Below are positions 23,852 through 32,034 of a DNA stretch of 64,000 nucleotides, piece after piece. A program made the translations under genes and the position numbers. The DNA is from WLND01 sp040398845. Its GTDB lineage: Bacteria > Actinomycetota > Actinomycetes > S36-B12. The notes beneath the pieces were generated by a model. That model saw nothing but the letters and a program-made list of their open reading frames with translations. It was not told the DNA's origin and ran no database searches. The DNA lies in the NCBI GenBank assembly GCA_040398845.1, contig JBBATH010000004.1:1-64000 (forward strand). Reading direction: 5' to 3'. Position 1 is the first letter of the stretch; each line of letters starts with the position of its first letter.

Positions 23852-24871
23852 TCAAGACACGGCGATGGCTGGGTCTCCTGAGCGCTGGCTCCTGCGGAGG
23901 TGCTGACGCAGCGCTGTCAGGCCGGGGCCGGTGCCGATAGCGAGGGCGATCGCGGCGCTTTGCACGAGCAGTTGAGTCGATGGTGGCGCCCCGAGGGAAC
24001 TCAACAGGCTGTTGAGGAGGCTGAGGAAAACCGCTGCCACAGCTGTGCCAGCCAGACGCGCTCTACCTCCACCGAACGCCGTGCCCCCGATGACGACAGC
24101 GGTGATGGAGGAGAGTAGGTACGGATTCCCGACGGAAGGCCCCGGCGCGACCACATACCCGGCCAGCATGATGCCCGCCACCCCGTAGCAGAGTGCCGCA
24201 ATCATGTAAGTGCCAACGAGATACCTTGTCACTGGAAGGCCCATCGCCCGAGAAGCCGCAGGACTGGCCCCGATTAGGATGAATCGACGCCCCACAACCG
24301 TACGGTTTTGAACGACAATCGTGATCGTCACGAACACCACGGCGATCCACACGGTATTGGGAACGCCAAGTGCCCGGCCGACTGCGAAACTGCTGAGGCT
24401 GGACGTTGCCGACTTAGGTGATGCGCTCGTGTAGGCGAGCACCGCCCCGATCAGCAACGCATTGACCGCAAGCGTGGCAATGATCGGCGTGATGTTGAGC
24501 CATGTGATGGCAAGACCGCTGAGGAGTCCCGCGACGAGTACCGCGAGCAGCGCCACCACGATGCCGAGCCCGAGTTTGGATTCATCTCCGTTTGGCAAAC
24601 CTGTGACCACAACCGCTGCCAGGGTCATCGCCCCTGGGACTGCGAAGTCGATGCCGCCCTGCTGAATCGTCAGGCTTTCACCCACAGCGGCGACAGCGAG
24701 AATGGCAGTGACCGGAAGCATTGCGAGCAGCGCCGTGCTGGTGAGGGTCCCAGGGGCAAGGATCCAGCAAGCGATGACCAAGCCCAACAATGCGATCCAG
24801 ATTCTGGCGCTTTCGCTCCGTAGCCAGGTAAGTGCCCTGTTTCCTTCAGTTGTGTTCTTCATCTCATCCAT
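23852..24871 (-). CDS. ABC transporter permease (RbsC/branched-sugar type)
   Basis: A 339-aa membrane protein with about nine hydrophobic spans; QQGGIDFAVPGAMTLAAVV matches the conserved GGIDLSVG region of RbsC-type permeases, and a cytoplasmic loop near the middle provides the EAA-like contact. It overlaps the end of the fused ATPase-permease gene by 8 bp, so they are one unit. With that gene it gives two membrane domains, one fused to the ATPases. It works with the lipoprotein encoded at 10389, 13 kb away. Confidence 0.88.
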   Translation of the reverse strand: MDEMKNTTEGNRALTWLRSESARIWIALLGLVIACWILAPGTLTSTALLAMLPVTAILAVAAVGESLTIQQGGIDFAVPGAMTLAAVVVTGLPNGDESKLGLGIVVALLAVLVAGLLSGLAITWLNITPIIATLAVNALLIGAVLAYTSASPKSATSSLSSFAVGRALGVPNTVWIAVVFVTITIVVQNRTVVGRRFILIGASPAASRAMGLPVTRYLVGTYMIAALCYGVAGIMLAGYVVAPGPSVGNPYLLSSITAVVIGGTAFGGGRARLAGTAVAAVFLSLLNSLLSSLGAPPSTQLLVQSAAIALAIGTGPGLTALRQHLRRSQRSGDPAIAVS

Positions 24872-27368
24872 GGTTTCGACCTCCTCGCACCTTTGAGTAG
24901 AAACCAGCGGCGATGAGCGTCAGACCGCCGAGGAGGAAGTACTGCCAGGCAATCTCAATTCCGAGAAAGATGGTCGACGTGTTGATCTGCTGAATGAGCA
25001 GTGCGCCGGTGAGGGCTCCGATGAACGCTCCGCGCCCCCCAAAGATGCTTGCTCCACCGAGGATCGCCGCCGTAATGCCAGCCAACGTGTAGGTGCTTCC
25101 CACCGTTGCGTCTCCCGATCCGATCTGGGCAATCAGCAGCATGCCTGCAACAAAGACCAGTGCGCCAGCGGCGACATGTGCACTCAACCGAATCCAGCGC
25201 ACCCGGATCCCGACATCATGGGCTGCTTTCTCGCCTGACCCAATCGCACGCAGTTGCGCACCCCACGGTGTACGTCGCAGCACTATTTCCAATCCGAGCG
25301 CACACACAACAGCCGCCACCGCCGCCCAAGGCAACCAGCCGATGCTCGACCGAAGGAAGGTGAGAATGCCCGGAGCGAATGCGCCGCCGTATGTGGGGCG
25401 CAGAAGCAGTGAGAAACCGGAAAGAGCGGTGAAGGTTACGAGCGTCACGAGGAACGAAGGGATCCCAAAGAGGCTCGGGAACCAGTTCAAGAAGCCCACA
25501 AGGCAACAGATGCCCAGCAGGAGCAGGAATCCAAGAAGGAGAATGAGAGGCGAAGAATCTGGCAGAAGTACGAACGATCCCACGACGAGCACGAACGTCA
25601 TCAAGGGGCCCACCGAGAGGTCAATTCCTCCGGTAATCATGATCATCTGTTGGGCCATCGCAGCGAAGGCGAGGACCGCGAAGAGCGTGAGCAGGCTGTT
25701 GAAACTGCCTGCGGATGCGTAACGGTCATTGTGCAGGGCCGTATACAAACCGAGGAGGGCGATAGCACATGCGACGAGTGCTGCTGGCGCGAGGTCACCC
25801 CTCAGTACGCGTCGGAGCCAAGAACTCTGAGTTGCTATCGGTCCCGACTTATGTGCCGTGTTCGCCGTGAGTGCAGCTTGCGTCATCGCGTGTTCGGTGA
25901 CCATGTCGCCGGTGAGTTCTCGCGCGATGGTTCCGCGCGACATCACCAGTACTCGATCGCACAGGCCTTCGAGCTCAGCCGCATCAGAAGAGACAACAAC
26001 GGCGGTCGCTCCGTCATTCACCGCGTTGCGCAACAGTCGATAGATACACAGGCGCGCCCCCACGTCGACGCCCTGAGTGGGCTCGTGGGCAAGGATCACC
26101 CGTGGAGTCGAGAGCAGTGCGCGCGCAAACACCACCTTCTGCTGATTACCCCCCGAAAGACTTTCGATGGTTGTCTCCAGACTCGGAGACTTCACATCGA
26201 GGGTTACCGCACTCTCAGAGGCCCGCTCATATTCGCGCCTTGAAGACAGGAAGCCGATGCGCGAAACCTGTCTAATTGTGGTTGCTGTGATGTTCTCTCG
26301 CACGCTCAACGTTGGCAGAATGCCCTCGTTCTTTCGATCTGCCGGCAGGTACGCCAACCCAGCGCTCTCGGCGCTCATCGCACTCGATAGGCGCACGGCC
26401 GTCCCGTCGACCGCAACGACGCCCTTACTCTGAATCAGACCAGCAAGGGCCCTGATCGTCTCGCGCTGCCCATTTCCCTCGACCCCGGAAATTCCGATGA
26501 TCTCCCCCGCGTGAGCCACGAAGTCGATGCTCCCAAAGTGATCTCCGCTGAACTCTGTCACCTGAAGGACCGGATCGACCGGTTGCGCGTCCGTCGCACG
26601 CTTCGGTGGAAACACCAGCTCCAATGGAGTTCCAACGATCGCTTCAACGATCTGGTCTTCGGATACGTCCGCAGTTTGGTGGGTACCGCGCAGGACACCG
26701 TCACGCAGGACGCTCACCCGGTCGCTGATGCGGAGGACGTCGGGAATGCGATGAGAGATGTACACGACCGCCGTTCCCGTGTCGGCGAGAGCGCGAACTC
26801 GAGCGAAGAGGATCTCGATCTCTTCGAGTCCAAGTGATTCGGTCGGCTCGTCCAGAAGAAGTACCCGTGGGTTCTGGCTGATCGCCTTGCTGATCTCCAC
26901 CATGAACCGCGCAGCGGGATCGAGTTCGCGCGCGGGCGTCCGCGGGTCGATTGCACGATTCTTTGCCCAGACGGCCAAGCGATCCTTCGACCATCGCGAG
27001 ATCTTGGGCCAGCCCGGTCGCTGATCCTTCGACACCCCCACGGCGAGGTTTTCGGCGACTGAGAGATCTGGCATCAGCGCCGGCTCCTGCCGGACGATAG
27101 CAAGACCGAAATTACGGGCGACATTTGGTGAGGCGTGCGAGAGCACGTGACCATCAATTACGACAACACCCGAATCGGCGGCCTGAGCACCGGAGGCAAT
27201 ACCCATGAGGGTCGACTTACCCGCCCCGTTCTCACCAACGATCGCGTGCACCTCACCCGGGACCACGATCAAGGAGATAACGCTCAGTGCCTGAACACCG
27301 GGGAATGCCTTAGAAATGCCCTGAAAGACGAGTGCAGCGCCGACACTTGGTGCACCGCCCTCACTCAT
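24864..27368 (-). CDS. Fused ABC ATPase (two domains) and permease, RbsA-RbsC type
   Basis: An 834-aa polypeptide. Residues ~1-500 are two ABC ATPase domains: the first has Walker A GENGAGKST and Walker B LLLDEPT, but its signature reads LDPAARFMVEI rather than LSxGQxQ; the second has a degenerate Walker A (GVEGNGQ) with an intact LSGGNQQK signature and Walker B VILAHEPT. Residues ~505-834 are a permease with GGIDLSVGPLM. In ribose-type systems the ATPase and permease are normally separate proteins, so this is a fusion. It probably imports the island's substrate with the second permease and the distant lipoprotein. The start at 27368 is 50 bp downstream of an operator-bearing promoter. Confidence 0.9.
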   Translation of the reverse strand: MSEGGAPSVGAALVFQGISKAFPGVQALSVISLIVVPGEVHAIVGENGAGKSTLMGIASGAQAADSGVVVIDGHVLSHASPNVARNFGLAIVRQEPALMPDLSVAENLAVGVSKDQRPGWPKISRWSKDRLAVWAKNRAIDPRTPARELDPAARFMVEISKAISQNPRVLLLDEPTESLGLEEIEILFARVRALADTGTAVVYISHRIPDVLRISDRVSVLRDGVLRGTHQTADVSEDQIVEAIVGTPLELVFPPKRATDAQPVDPVLQVTEFSGDHFGSIDFVAHAGEIIGISGVEGNGQRETIRALAGLIQSKGVVAVDGTAVRLSSAMSAESAGLAYLPADRKNEGILPTLSVRENITATTIRQVSRIGFLSSRREYERASESAVTLDVKSPSLETTIESLSGGNQQKVVFARALLSTPRVILAHEPTQGVDVGARLCIYRLLRNAVNDGATAVVVSSDAAELEGLCDRVLVMSRGTIARELTGDMVTEHAMTQAALTANTAHKSGPIATQSSWLRRVLRGDLAPAALVACAIALLGLYTALHNDRYASAGSFNSLLTLFAVLAFAAMAQQMIMITGGIDLSVGPLMTFVLVVGSFVLLPDSSPLILLLGFLLLLGICCLVGFLNWFPSLFGIPSFLVTLVTFTALSGFSLLLRPTYGGAFAPGILTFLRSSIGWLPWAAVAAVVCALGLEIVLRRTPWGAQLRAIGSGEKAAHDVGIRVRWIRLSAHVAAGALVFVAGMLLIAQIGSGDATVGSTYTLAGITAAILGGASIFGGRGAFIGALTGALLIQQINTSTIFLGIEIAWQYFLLGGLTLIAAGFYSKVRGGRNHG

Positions 27369-27417
27369 GGCGCAGGCAGTCGAGAGGTGTCACAGCTGTT
27401 TCCGAAATCACTCCATC

Positions 27418-27446
27418 AACCTAACGTCGGTTTGGTAGACCGTCAA
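27418..27446 (-). promoter_or_regulatory. Promoter and operator of the ABC transporter genes
   Basis: On the minus strand, TTGACG (27441-27446), a 17-bp spacer and TAGGTT (27418-27423). The palindrome ACCTAACGTCGGTTTGGT (27419-27436) covers the spacer and -10 and matches 7 of 8 in each half-site. The layout equals that of the binding-protein promoter 16 kb away, supporting joint control of the two halves of the transporter. Confidence 0.72.
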
Positions 27447-27538
27447 GCACTTTCCTCGGACAATCCGCGCTTCGTCCCGCGCACCCGAGAAAGGGCTCCA
27501 CCATCGTCAGCCGCCTACGCTTGAGCACGGTGTGGTCG

Positions 27539-29062
27539 CTACCCCAGCTTGAATTTTTGCACCTTCCCCGACATGGTTCGGGGTAGTGGCGTTTGCGTGA
27601 ACTCGATGATTCTGGGCACCTTGAATGATGCGAGTTGCGTCCTCAATTCGACGATGAGCGTGGCTTCGTCCAATATCTCCCCCGGTTTGAGAACAATTAC
27701 CGCCTTACCGATCTCTCCCCATTCGACATCGGGCACCGGTATGACGGCAACCTCCTGGACCTCGCGGCGCTGCTCGATGAGCTGCTCAATCTCAGCCGGA
27801 TACACATTGAGTCCCCCCGTAAGGATCATGTCCTTCGCGCGGCCAGTGATGTAGACGAAGCCGTCCTCATCAACACGAGCGAGATCACCCGTGTGTAGCC
27901 ATCCATCTTTGAGGGTCTTCGCTGTGGCTTCCGGATCTTGGTAATAACCGACCGTGATGGCGGGCGACTTACAAATGATCTCCCCCACCTCGTTCACATT
28001 GGTATCAGCTCCACTTTCATTGACGACGCGAACCTCCGCCGCACGACAAGCCTTACCCACAGACCCTGCCTTCGACTTCGCATCGTCAGCAGACAGCCAC
28101 AGCATCATTGTCGGGAACTCGCTCATGCCGTATGCCTGCTGCAGATGGCAGGTGGGAATGCGTTCGTGAAGCGTGTGAATTGCGGCGACCGGCACCGGCT
28201 CGCCACCACTGAGAATGAGCCGCAACGACTTCAGATCATGCTGTTCGAGTTTCTCGTATGCGAGAACCCGCCTCAGGACAGTGGGGACAAGCAGAACTGT
28301 GGTGACCTTGTACTTTTCGACGGCCGTCGCAAAGTCCTCCGCCTCGAAGGTGCCTGTCGGATGCAAAACCAACTGCCCTCCGGACCAGAGAGTCGCGATC
28401 GCAAAATCGTGGAAGCCCGCGATCCATCCGAGTGCCGGAAGGATCATGTAGACGTCGTCGACCGTGACACCGAATTCCGGGAGTTGGTAGAACGAATTCC
28501 AAAGAACCGTCGAGTGCGTGTGCATCGCCCCCTTCGGCCGGCCTGTCGTTCCGGAGGTGTACTGCAGGAGGAACAAGTCGTTCACATCAACGTCCACCGC
28601 GACCCCGCCGTTGGCGCTCGCCACGACGGACTCATACCCAAGGGCCAGATCGGCCTCCGTGTCCATCACCACGTAGGTTCGGCCATCTCCAACCGTCCGG
28701 ATTCCTTCGAACAGTTCCCAGAACCGCTTCTCCGTGATGACCCAGTTGGCACCGCTGTCCTGGAGGATGTGCTCCACCTCGCGTTCGCGCAGAAGATGAT
28801 TCACCGGCACGAGGACCCCGCCCAGTTTGGCAAGGGCGAAGAAGATTTCGATCCATTCCGGTCGGTTGACCATCATGACCGCTACCCGGTCGCCCTTGGC
28901 AAATCCCGCGATCTGCAGGCCGGAAGCCAACCTGTCGGAGCGCTCGTCCAGCTCCTCATAGGTGATGGCGCGCTCACCGAAGTGCACTGCTATGCGACGC
29001 TCATTGACTCGCTGGCTCGTCCGGGTCTTCCGAAGAACATCAGCGATCGTGTAGTTGTTCAT
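27539..29062 (-). CDS. Acyl-CoA synthetase (AMP-forming), paralogue of the 40459 ligase
   Basis: A 507-aa class I adenylate-forming enzyme with YTSGTTGRPKGAMHTHS, YGMSEFPTMML, HTGDLARVDEDGFVYITGR, GGLNVYPAEIE and C-terminal LPRTMSGKVQKFKL (catalytic Lys). It is very similar along its length to the ligase at 40459-41997, including the GAMHTHSTxLWN segment. I use ATG 29062, which overlaps the SDR stop (ATGA) and has GGGAGG upstream; an upstream frame to 29176 lies inside the SDR gene. It is the last gene of the long minus-strand operon. Confidence 0.9.
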   Translation of the reverse strand: MNNYTIADVLRKTRTSQRVNERRIAVHFGERAITYEELDERSDRLASGLQIAGFAKGDRVAVMMVNRPEWIEIFFALAKLGGVLVPVNHLLREREVEHILQDSGANWVITEKRFWELFEGIRTVGDGRTYVVMDTEADLALGYESVVASANGGVAVDVDVNDLFLLQYTSGTTGRPKGAMHTHSTVLWNSFYQLPEFGVTVDDVYMILPALGWIAGFHDFAIATLWSGGQLVLHPTGTFEAEDFATAVEKYKVTTVLLVPTVLRRVLAYEKLEQHDLKSLRLILSGGEPVPVAAIHTLHERIPTCHLQQAYGMSEFPTMMLWLSADDAKSKAGSVGKACRAAEVRVVNESGADTNVNEVGEIICKSPAITVGYYQDPEATAKTLKDGWLHTGDLARVDEDGFVYITGRAKDMILTGGLNVYPAEIEQLIEQRREVQEVAVIPVPDVEWGEIGKAVIVLKPGEILDEATLIVELRTQLASFKVPRIIEFTQTPLPRTMSGKVQKFKLG

Positions 29063-29880
29063 TGCAGTCCTCCCTTGCTGGTCCCGGTTGCCCCTGCGAT
29101 TCCGATGAACCGTTCGACCGGTTCTGTGACGAGAGTGAAGCCTCCATCCGCCACGATCACTTGACCGCGGATCCATCGTGACGCCTGCGACGCGAGAAAG
29201 TCGATGATCCGGCCGATATCTTCTGGGGTACCGACCCTTCCTGCCGGGGTCCTCTCAATCCATTCACGTTCCATCTCAAGCCAGCGCGAACCCGCGTAGT
29301 GCCGGGAGGAGTCGGTGTCGACCGGGCCAGGAGCAACAGCGTTTACGGCAATATCCACAGGCGCCAGTTCAACCGCCAAGCTTCGGACGAGTGCCTCAAG
29401 GGCGGCCTTGGCTGCCCCGAGGAGACCATGATTACTGGTCGCCCGCTGCGTATCGATTCCCGAGACGGCGACAATCGAGCCCGGTCGACCTGCCATAAGG
29501 GGAACGGACTCTTGAACCAGTTGCACAAATGAGTTCACCGTGACGGCCATTGTTCTGGAGAGATGATGCTGGCCGAGGTTGAGGATCGGCTTTGGGACGG
29601 TGGCCGCGGCATTGGCGACGAGCACGTCCAGCCGTCCGAACTCATCACCGACGGCTCGCAGAGTGGATGTGATGTCAGATGCCTCCTCGAGGTCGATGCA
29701 GGCCACCATGGAGCGGGCATCCATCTGACTCAGGAGGCCCTGAACCTCGACGGCCGCAGCATGATCGCGCTTGTAACCGATGACGACGGTGTGGCCTGAT
29801 CGACCAAGGGCCAACGCGGCAGCGCGGCCGATGCCACGTGAACCACCCGTTATGAGAGCCACCGGAGCGTTCTCGGTCAC
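29059..29880 (-). CDS. SDR, FabL-like, with the catalytic Tyr replaced by His
   Basis: A 273-aa short-chain dehydrogenase/reductase with TGGSRGIGRA, VLVANAAA and VNAVAPGPVDTDSS. The active-site helix reads NHGLLGAAKAALEALVRSLA. Compared with FabL enoyl-ACP reductase (Tyr-x6-Lys) the Lys is present (158) but the Tyr position is His151; for the usual Tyr-x3-Lys spacing it is Leu154. It is therefore either a reductase with altered chemistry or inactive. The start overlaps the upstream small gene (ATGA) and the stop overlaps the ligase. Substrate unknown. Confidence 0.82.
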   Translation of the reverse strand: MTENAPVALITGGSRGIGRAAALALGRSGHTVVIGYKRDHAAAVEVQGLLSQMDARSMVACIDLEEASDITSTLRAVGDEFGRLDVLVANAAATVPKPILNLGQHHLSRTMAVTVNSFVQLVQESVPLMAGRPGSIVAVSGIDTQRATSNHGLLGAAKAALEALVRSLAVELAPVDIAVNAVAPGPVDTDSSRHYAGSRWLEMEREWIERTPAGRVGTPEDIGRIIDFLASQASRWIRGQVIVADGGFTLVTEPVERFIGIAGATGTSKGGLQ

Positions 29881-30251
29881 GATTCACCACCGGTGTACTT
29901 TTCGGTAAGGCTCGAGAAGAACCACGCCTGCGGGAGTCCCTCGAATACATCAAGCCTTCCGATGACCGGATCGCGCCCGGCCGCCAGGGCTTCAAGGCGC
30001 TCCTCCCCTTGCCACTTCATCGCCGCCTGCGCATCGGCAAGCCTGCCTTCGGGGATCCAATAAAGCGCCATGTACCTATACGGTGCATCAACCTCTCGGT
30101 GAACCCCAGCAAGGACGAACCGCTGCGCGGACTCAATGGGGTCGAGCTTGTCCACGAGCTCGACGATGTGGACGTTGCTGTACCAGTCGTTGAACATCAC
30201 CTCCAAGTCAGGCTTTGCATTACTCAGCACCATCATCAAGTGCTCCGCCAT
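29877..30251 (-). CDS. Small alpha+beta-barrel protein (EthD/Dabb-like)
   Basis: A 124-aa cytoplasmic protein: FNDWYSNVHIVELVDK followed by ESAQRFVLAGV fits the dimeric alpha+beta barrel (ferredoxin-like) superfamily that includes EthD and stress-responsive A/B-barrel proteins. Catabolic clusters often carry such proteins with unclear roles (isomerase, lyase or substrate handling). No catalytic residue can be named. The stop overlaps the SDR start by ATGA, and a cyclase gene lies 48 bp upstream. Confidence 0.7.
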   Translation of the reverse strand: MAEHLMMVLSNAKPDLEVMFNDWYSNVHIVELVDKLDPIESAQRFVLAGVHREVDAPYRYMALYWIPEGRLADAQAAMKWQGEERLEALAAGRDPVIGRLDVFEGLPQAWFFSSLTEKYTGGES

Positions 30252-30299
30252 TGCGTCCTCCTCCCTTCGATCGCGATACGTGACCAGAATCGTGGTGAA

Positions 30300-31223
30300 T
30301 CACAGCACCGCTATTGCATTCGCTGGTGAGCTGAGCCCACCGGGAATCGACAGAGGGACTGCGACGAATTGGAATTCGTAGCGACCGATATCCGCGCAGA
30401 CCGTGGCCAACACTTCAAAATCAAGTAACTCCCCGATGACAAACCCGAGCATGGGCAACAGCTTTCGGTGCAGGAATCCGTCCTCCGGGCGTGCAGGCAA
30501 GCACTCGAAACCAGGATTGTCGATCGTCACCGCGGCCGCGCGGCTGTCCCACAGGAAGCGCGCCATGTCATCGTTAGCCCGAAGCCCGATGAACCGTGTG
30601 GATAACTCGGGGGAGCCGCGCTCCGCCACCGTCAAGCCCCGGTAGCCAGCGACCCATCCGGTGCGGATGCACAGGATGTCGCCGCTCCGTAGCGAGACCC
30701 TCTGAGTCGCCGCGACTTCCAGCAAGGTTTCGGCCTCGATTGGTTGCCCCGCGAACGGATCCATCTGCCTACCTTGGGCCCCCGCCCATCCCGCCACATC
30801 CAGCAGCACTCCCCGCCCTACGATGCCGCGCTGAGCGAGGTGCTCAATACTCAGGGCATCGCCAGCCGAGTCAAGGTCAGTGATTCCGCCGTAGAACCCG
30901 CGCTCACGTGCGCGCACGTGTCGAAATCCATCCCATTGCGAGGAACATTGAGGGTTGTACGAGTCGAGAACATCCTCAAACTCATTGCGGCCGGTCGCGT
31001 GAACGGAATGCCGCCACTGCTCCCGCCCGAATAGCGGCGGCTCAATTTCACCGAGGGACAAATTGAGCGGGATCGCACGACCGAGCGTGACGGTCGCCGC
31101 CGAAGCAACGATGGCGTCCTGACTGATGTGCGACAACGTGCCAATGTTCGGATCAAGCAGGCCCCACGAATGGCGCATCCCTAGGGTCTCGTCGACCGGA
31201 AGGTCGTCATACCGGGGTGTCAC
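30300..31223 (-). CDS. Cyclase-family (PF04199) metal-dependent hydrolase, copy 2
   Basis: A 307-aa paralogue of the cyclase at 12007-12954: matching blocks include LGMRHSWGLLDPNIG, SSQWDGFRHVRARE, GRGVLLDVAGW, GDILCIRTGW and the final PIPGGLSSPANA-like end (SIPGGLSSPANAIAVL). The GTG start at 31223 has no clear ribosome-binding site. It probably hydrolyses a cyclic intermediate related to, but different from, that of copy 1, since the two copies sit in separate operons of one regulon. It lies 42 bp after the TetR gene. Confidence 0.85.
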   Translation of the reverse strand: MTPRYDDLPVDETLGMRHSWGLLDPNIGTLSHISQDAIVASAATVTLGRAIPLNLSLGEIEPPLFGREQWRHSVHATGRNEFEDVLDSYNPQCSSQWDGFRHVRARERGFYGGITDLDSAGDALSIEHLAQRGIVGRGVLLDVAGWAGAQGRQMDPFAGQPIEAETLLEVAATQRVSLRSGDILCIRTGWVAGYRGLTVAERGSPELSTRFIGLRANDDMARFLWDSRAAAVTIDNPGFECLPARPEDGFLHRKLLPMLGFVIGELLDFEVLATVCADIGRYEFQFVAVPLSIPGGLSSPANAIAVL

Positions 31224-31265
31224 GGCCGAGACGTTCGCAACGCATCACGGCTCGGGCGAGGGTCA

Positions 31266-31934
31266 TTACGGATGATGCGCTCCGCATGCCCGCAGCGCAA
31301 ATTCGACGTATGTGGAAGCAACCTGTTCAGGTCCCATCTTCGAGCCCGGGCTGTACCAGTCTGGAATGCCGGTAAAGGCCGCCCAAATGAAGAGGGATGC
31401 CATGCGCGGGTCGACGTCCACATCAAGGTCACCCTCGTCCTGACCGGCGCTGATGAGTGTGCGCAGGCTTCGATCGTAATAGCGCTGTTGTTCCAAGAGT
31501 GAGGAGCGCGAAGAGTCCGACGCATAGCGCCACTCGCGCGAGTACAGACCTGCGCGCTCAAGGTGCGTGAGTGTCCACATGGCGTAGTCGTGCAGAAAGC
31601 GGGTCAGCCGTACAACTGCGGCACCGTCGCCATCCGTCGCCTCCTTCGTGAACTTCATAAGGTCGTCATGAGAGTCCTCAAAGATCTTGTCCAGCAGGCT
31701 CTCTTTTGAATCGATGTAGTAGTAGAGGCTTCCCTTGAGCATCCCCAGTGCGTCGGCGACGTCCTGAACTGATGCGCTTGCGTACCCCTTCTCCCAGAAG
31801 ATCTGAATCGCAACGTCAATGACCTCGCGATCGCGCGCACGCTCTCCGTTAAGGGACCCAGTCGTTGACCTCTTGGGCTTCCGTGTGACCTTGGGGGAGC
31901 GCTTGGAGTTAGCGTCCGGCTTATTCGGTGCCAT
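31266..31934 (-). CDS. TetR-family transcriptional regulator
   Basis: A 222-aa regulator. A basic N-terminal tail (KRSPKVTRKPKRS) precedes the TetR helix-turn-helix (IFWEKGYASASVQDVADALG, then GSLYYYIDSKESLLDKIF), with a ligand domain after that (about residues 85-222). The ATG at 31934 has AAGGGA upstream; the longer frame to 32225 is inside the biotin carboxylase gene. It is in the minus-strand operon, so it may be autoregulated through the operator at 37513. It is the only TetR protein in the window and the 18-bp palindromes have the size and symmetry of TetR-family operators, so I infer it is their binder. The ligand is probably an acyl-CoA intermediate. Confidence 0.9.
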   Translation of the reverse strand: MAPNKPDANSKRSPKVTRKPKRSTTGSLNGERARDREVIDVAIQIFWEKGYASASVQDVADALGMLKGSLYYYIDSKESLLDKIFEDSHDDLMKFTKEATDGDGAAVVRLTRFLHDYAMWTLTHLERAGLYSREWRYASDSSRSSLLEQQRYYDRSLRTLISAGQDEGDLDVDVDPRMASLFIWAAFTGIPDWYSPGSKMGPEQVASTYVEFALRACGAHHP

Positions 31935-32034
31935 CTGGTCCCTTCCGACGATCTGCTCTAACACAAACGTGCACTCCGGCGAACACTTTAATGCCCACGA
32001 ATGGCACCCGTTGGAAAAGTCACACGGCCACACC

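Noticed and set aside
27938..29164. 408-codon open frame on the plus strand
   Set aside because: It runs antisense to the acyl-CoA ligase and SDR with no family similarity; a coding shadow.
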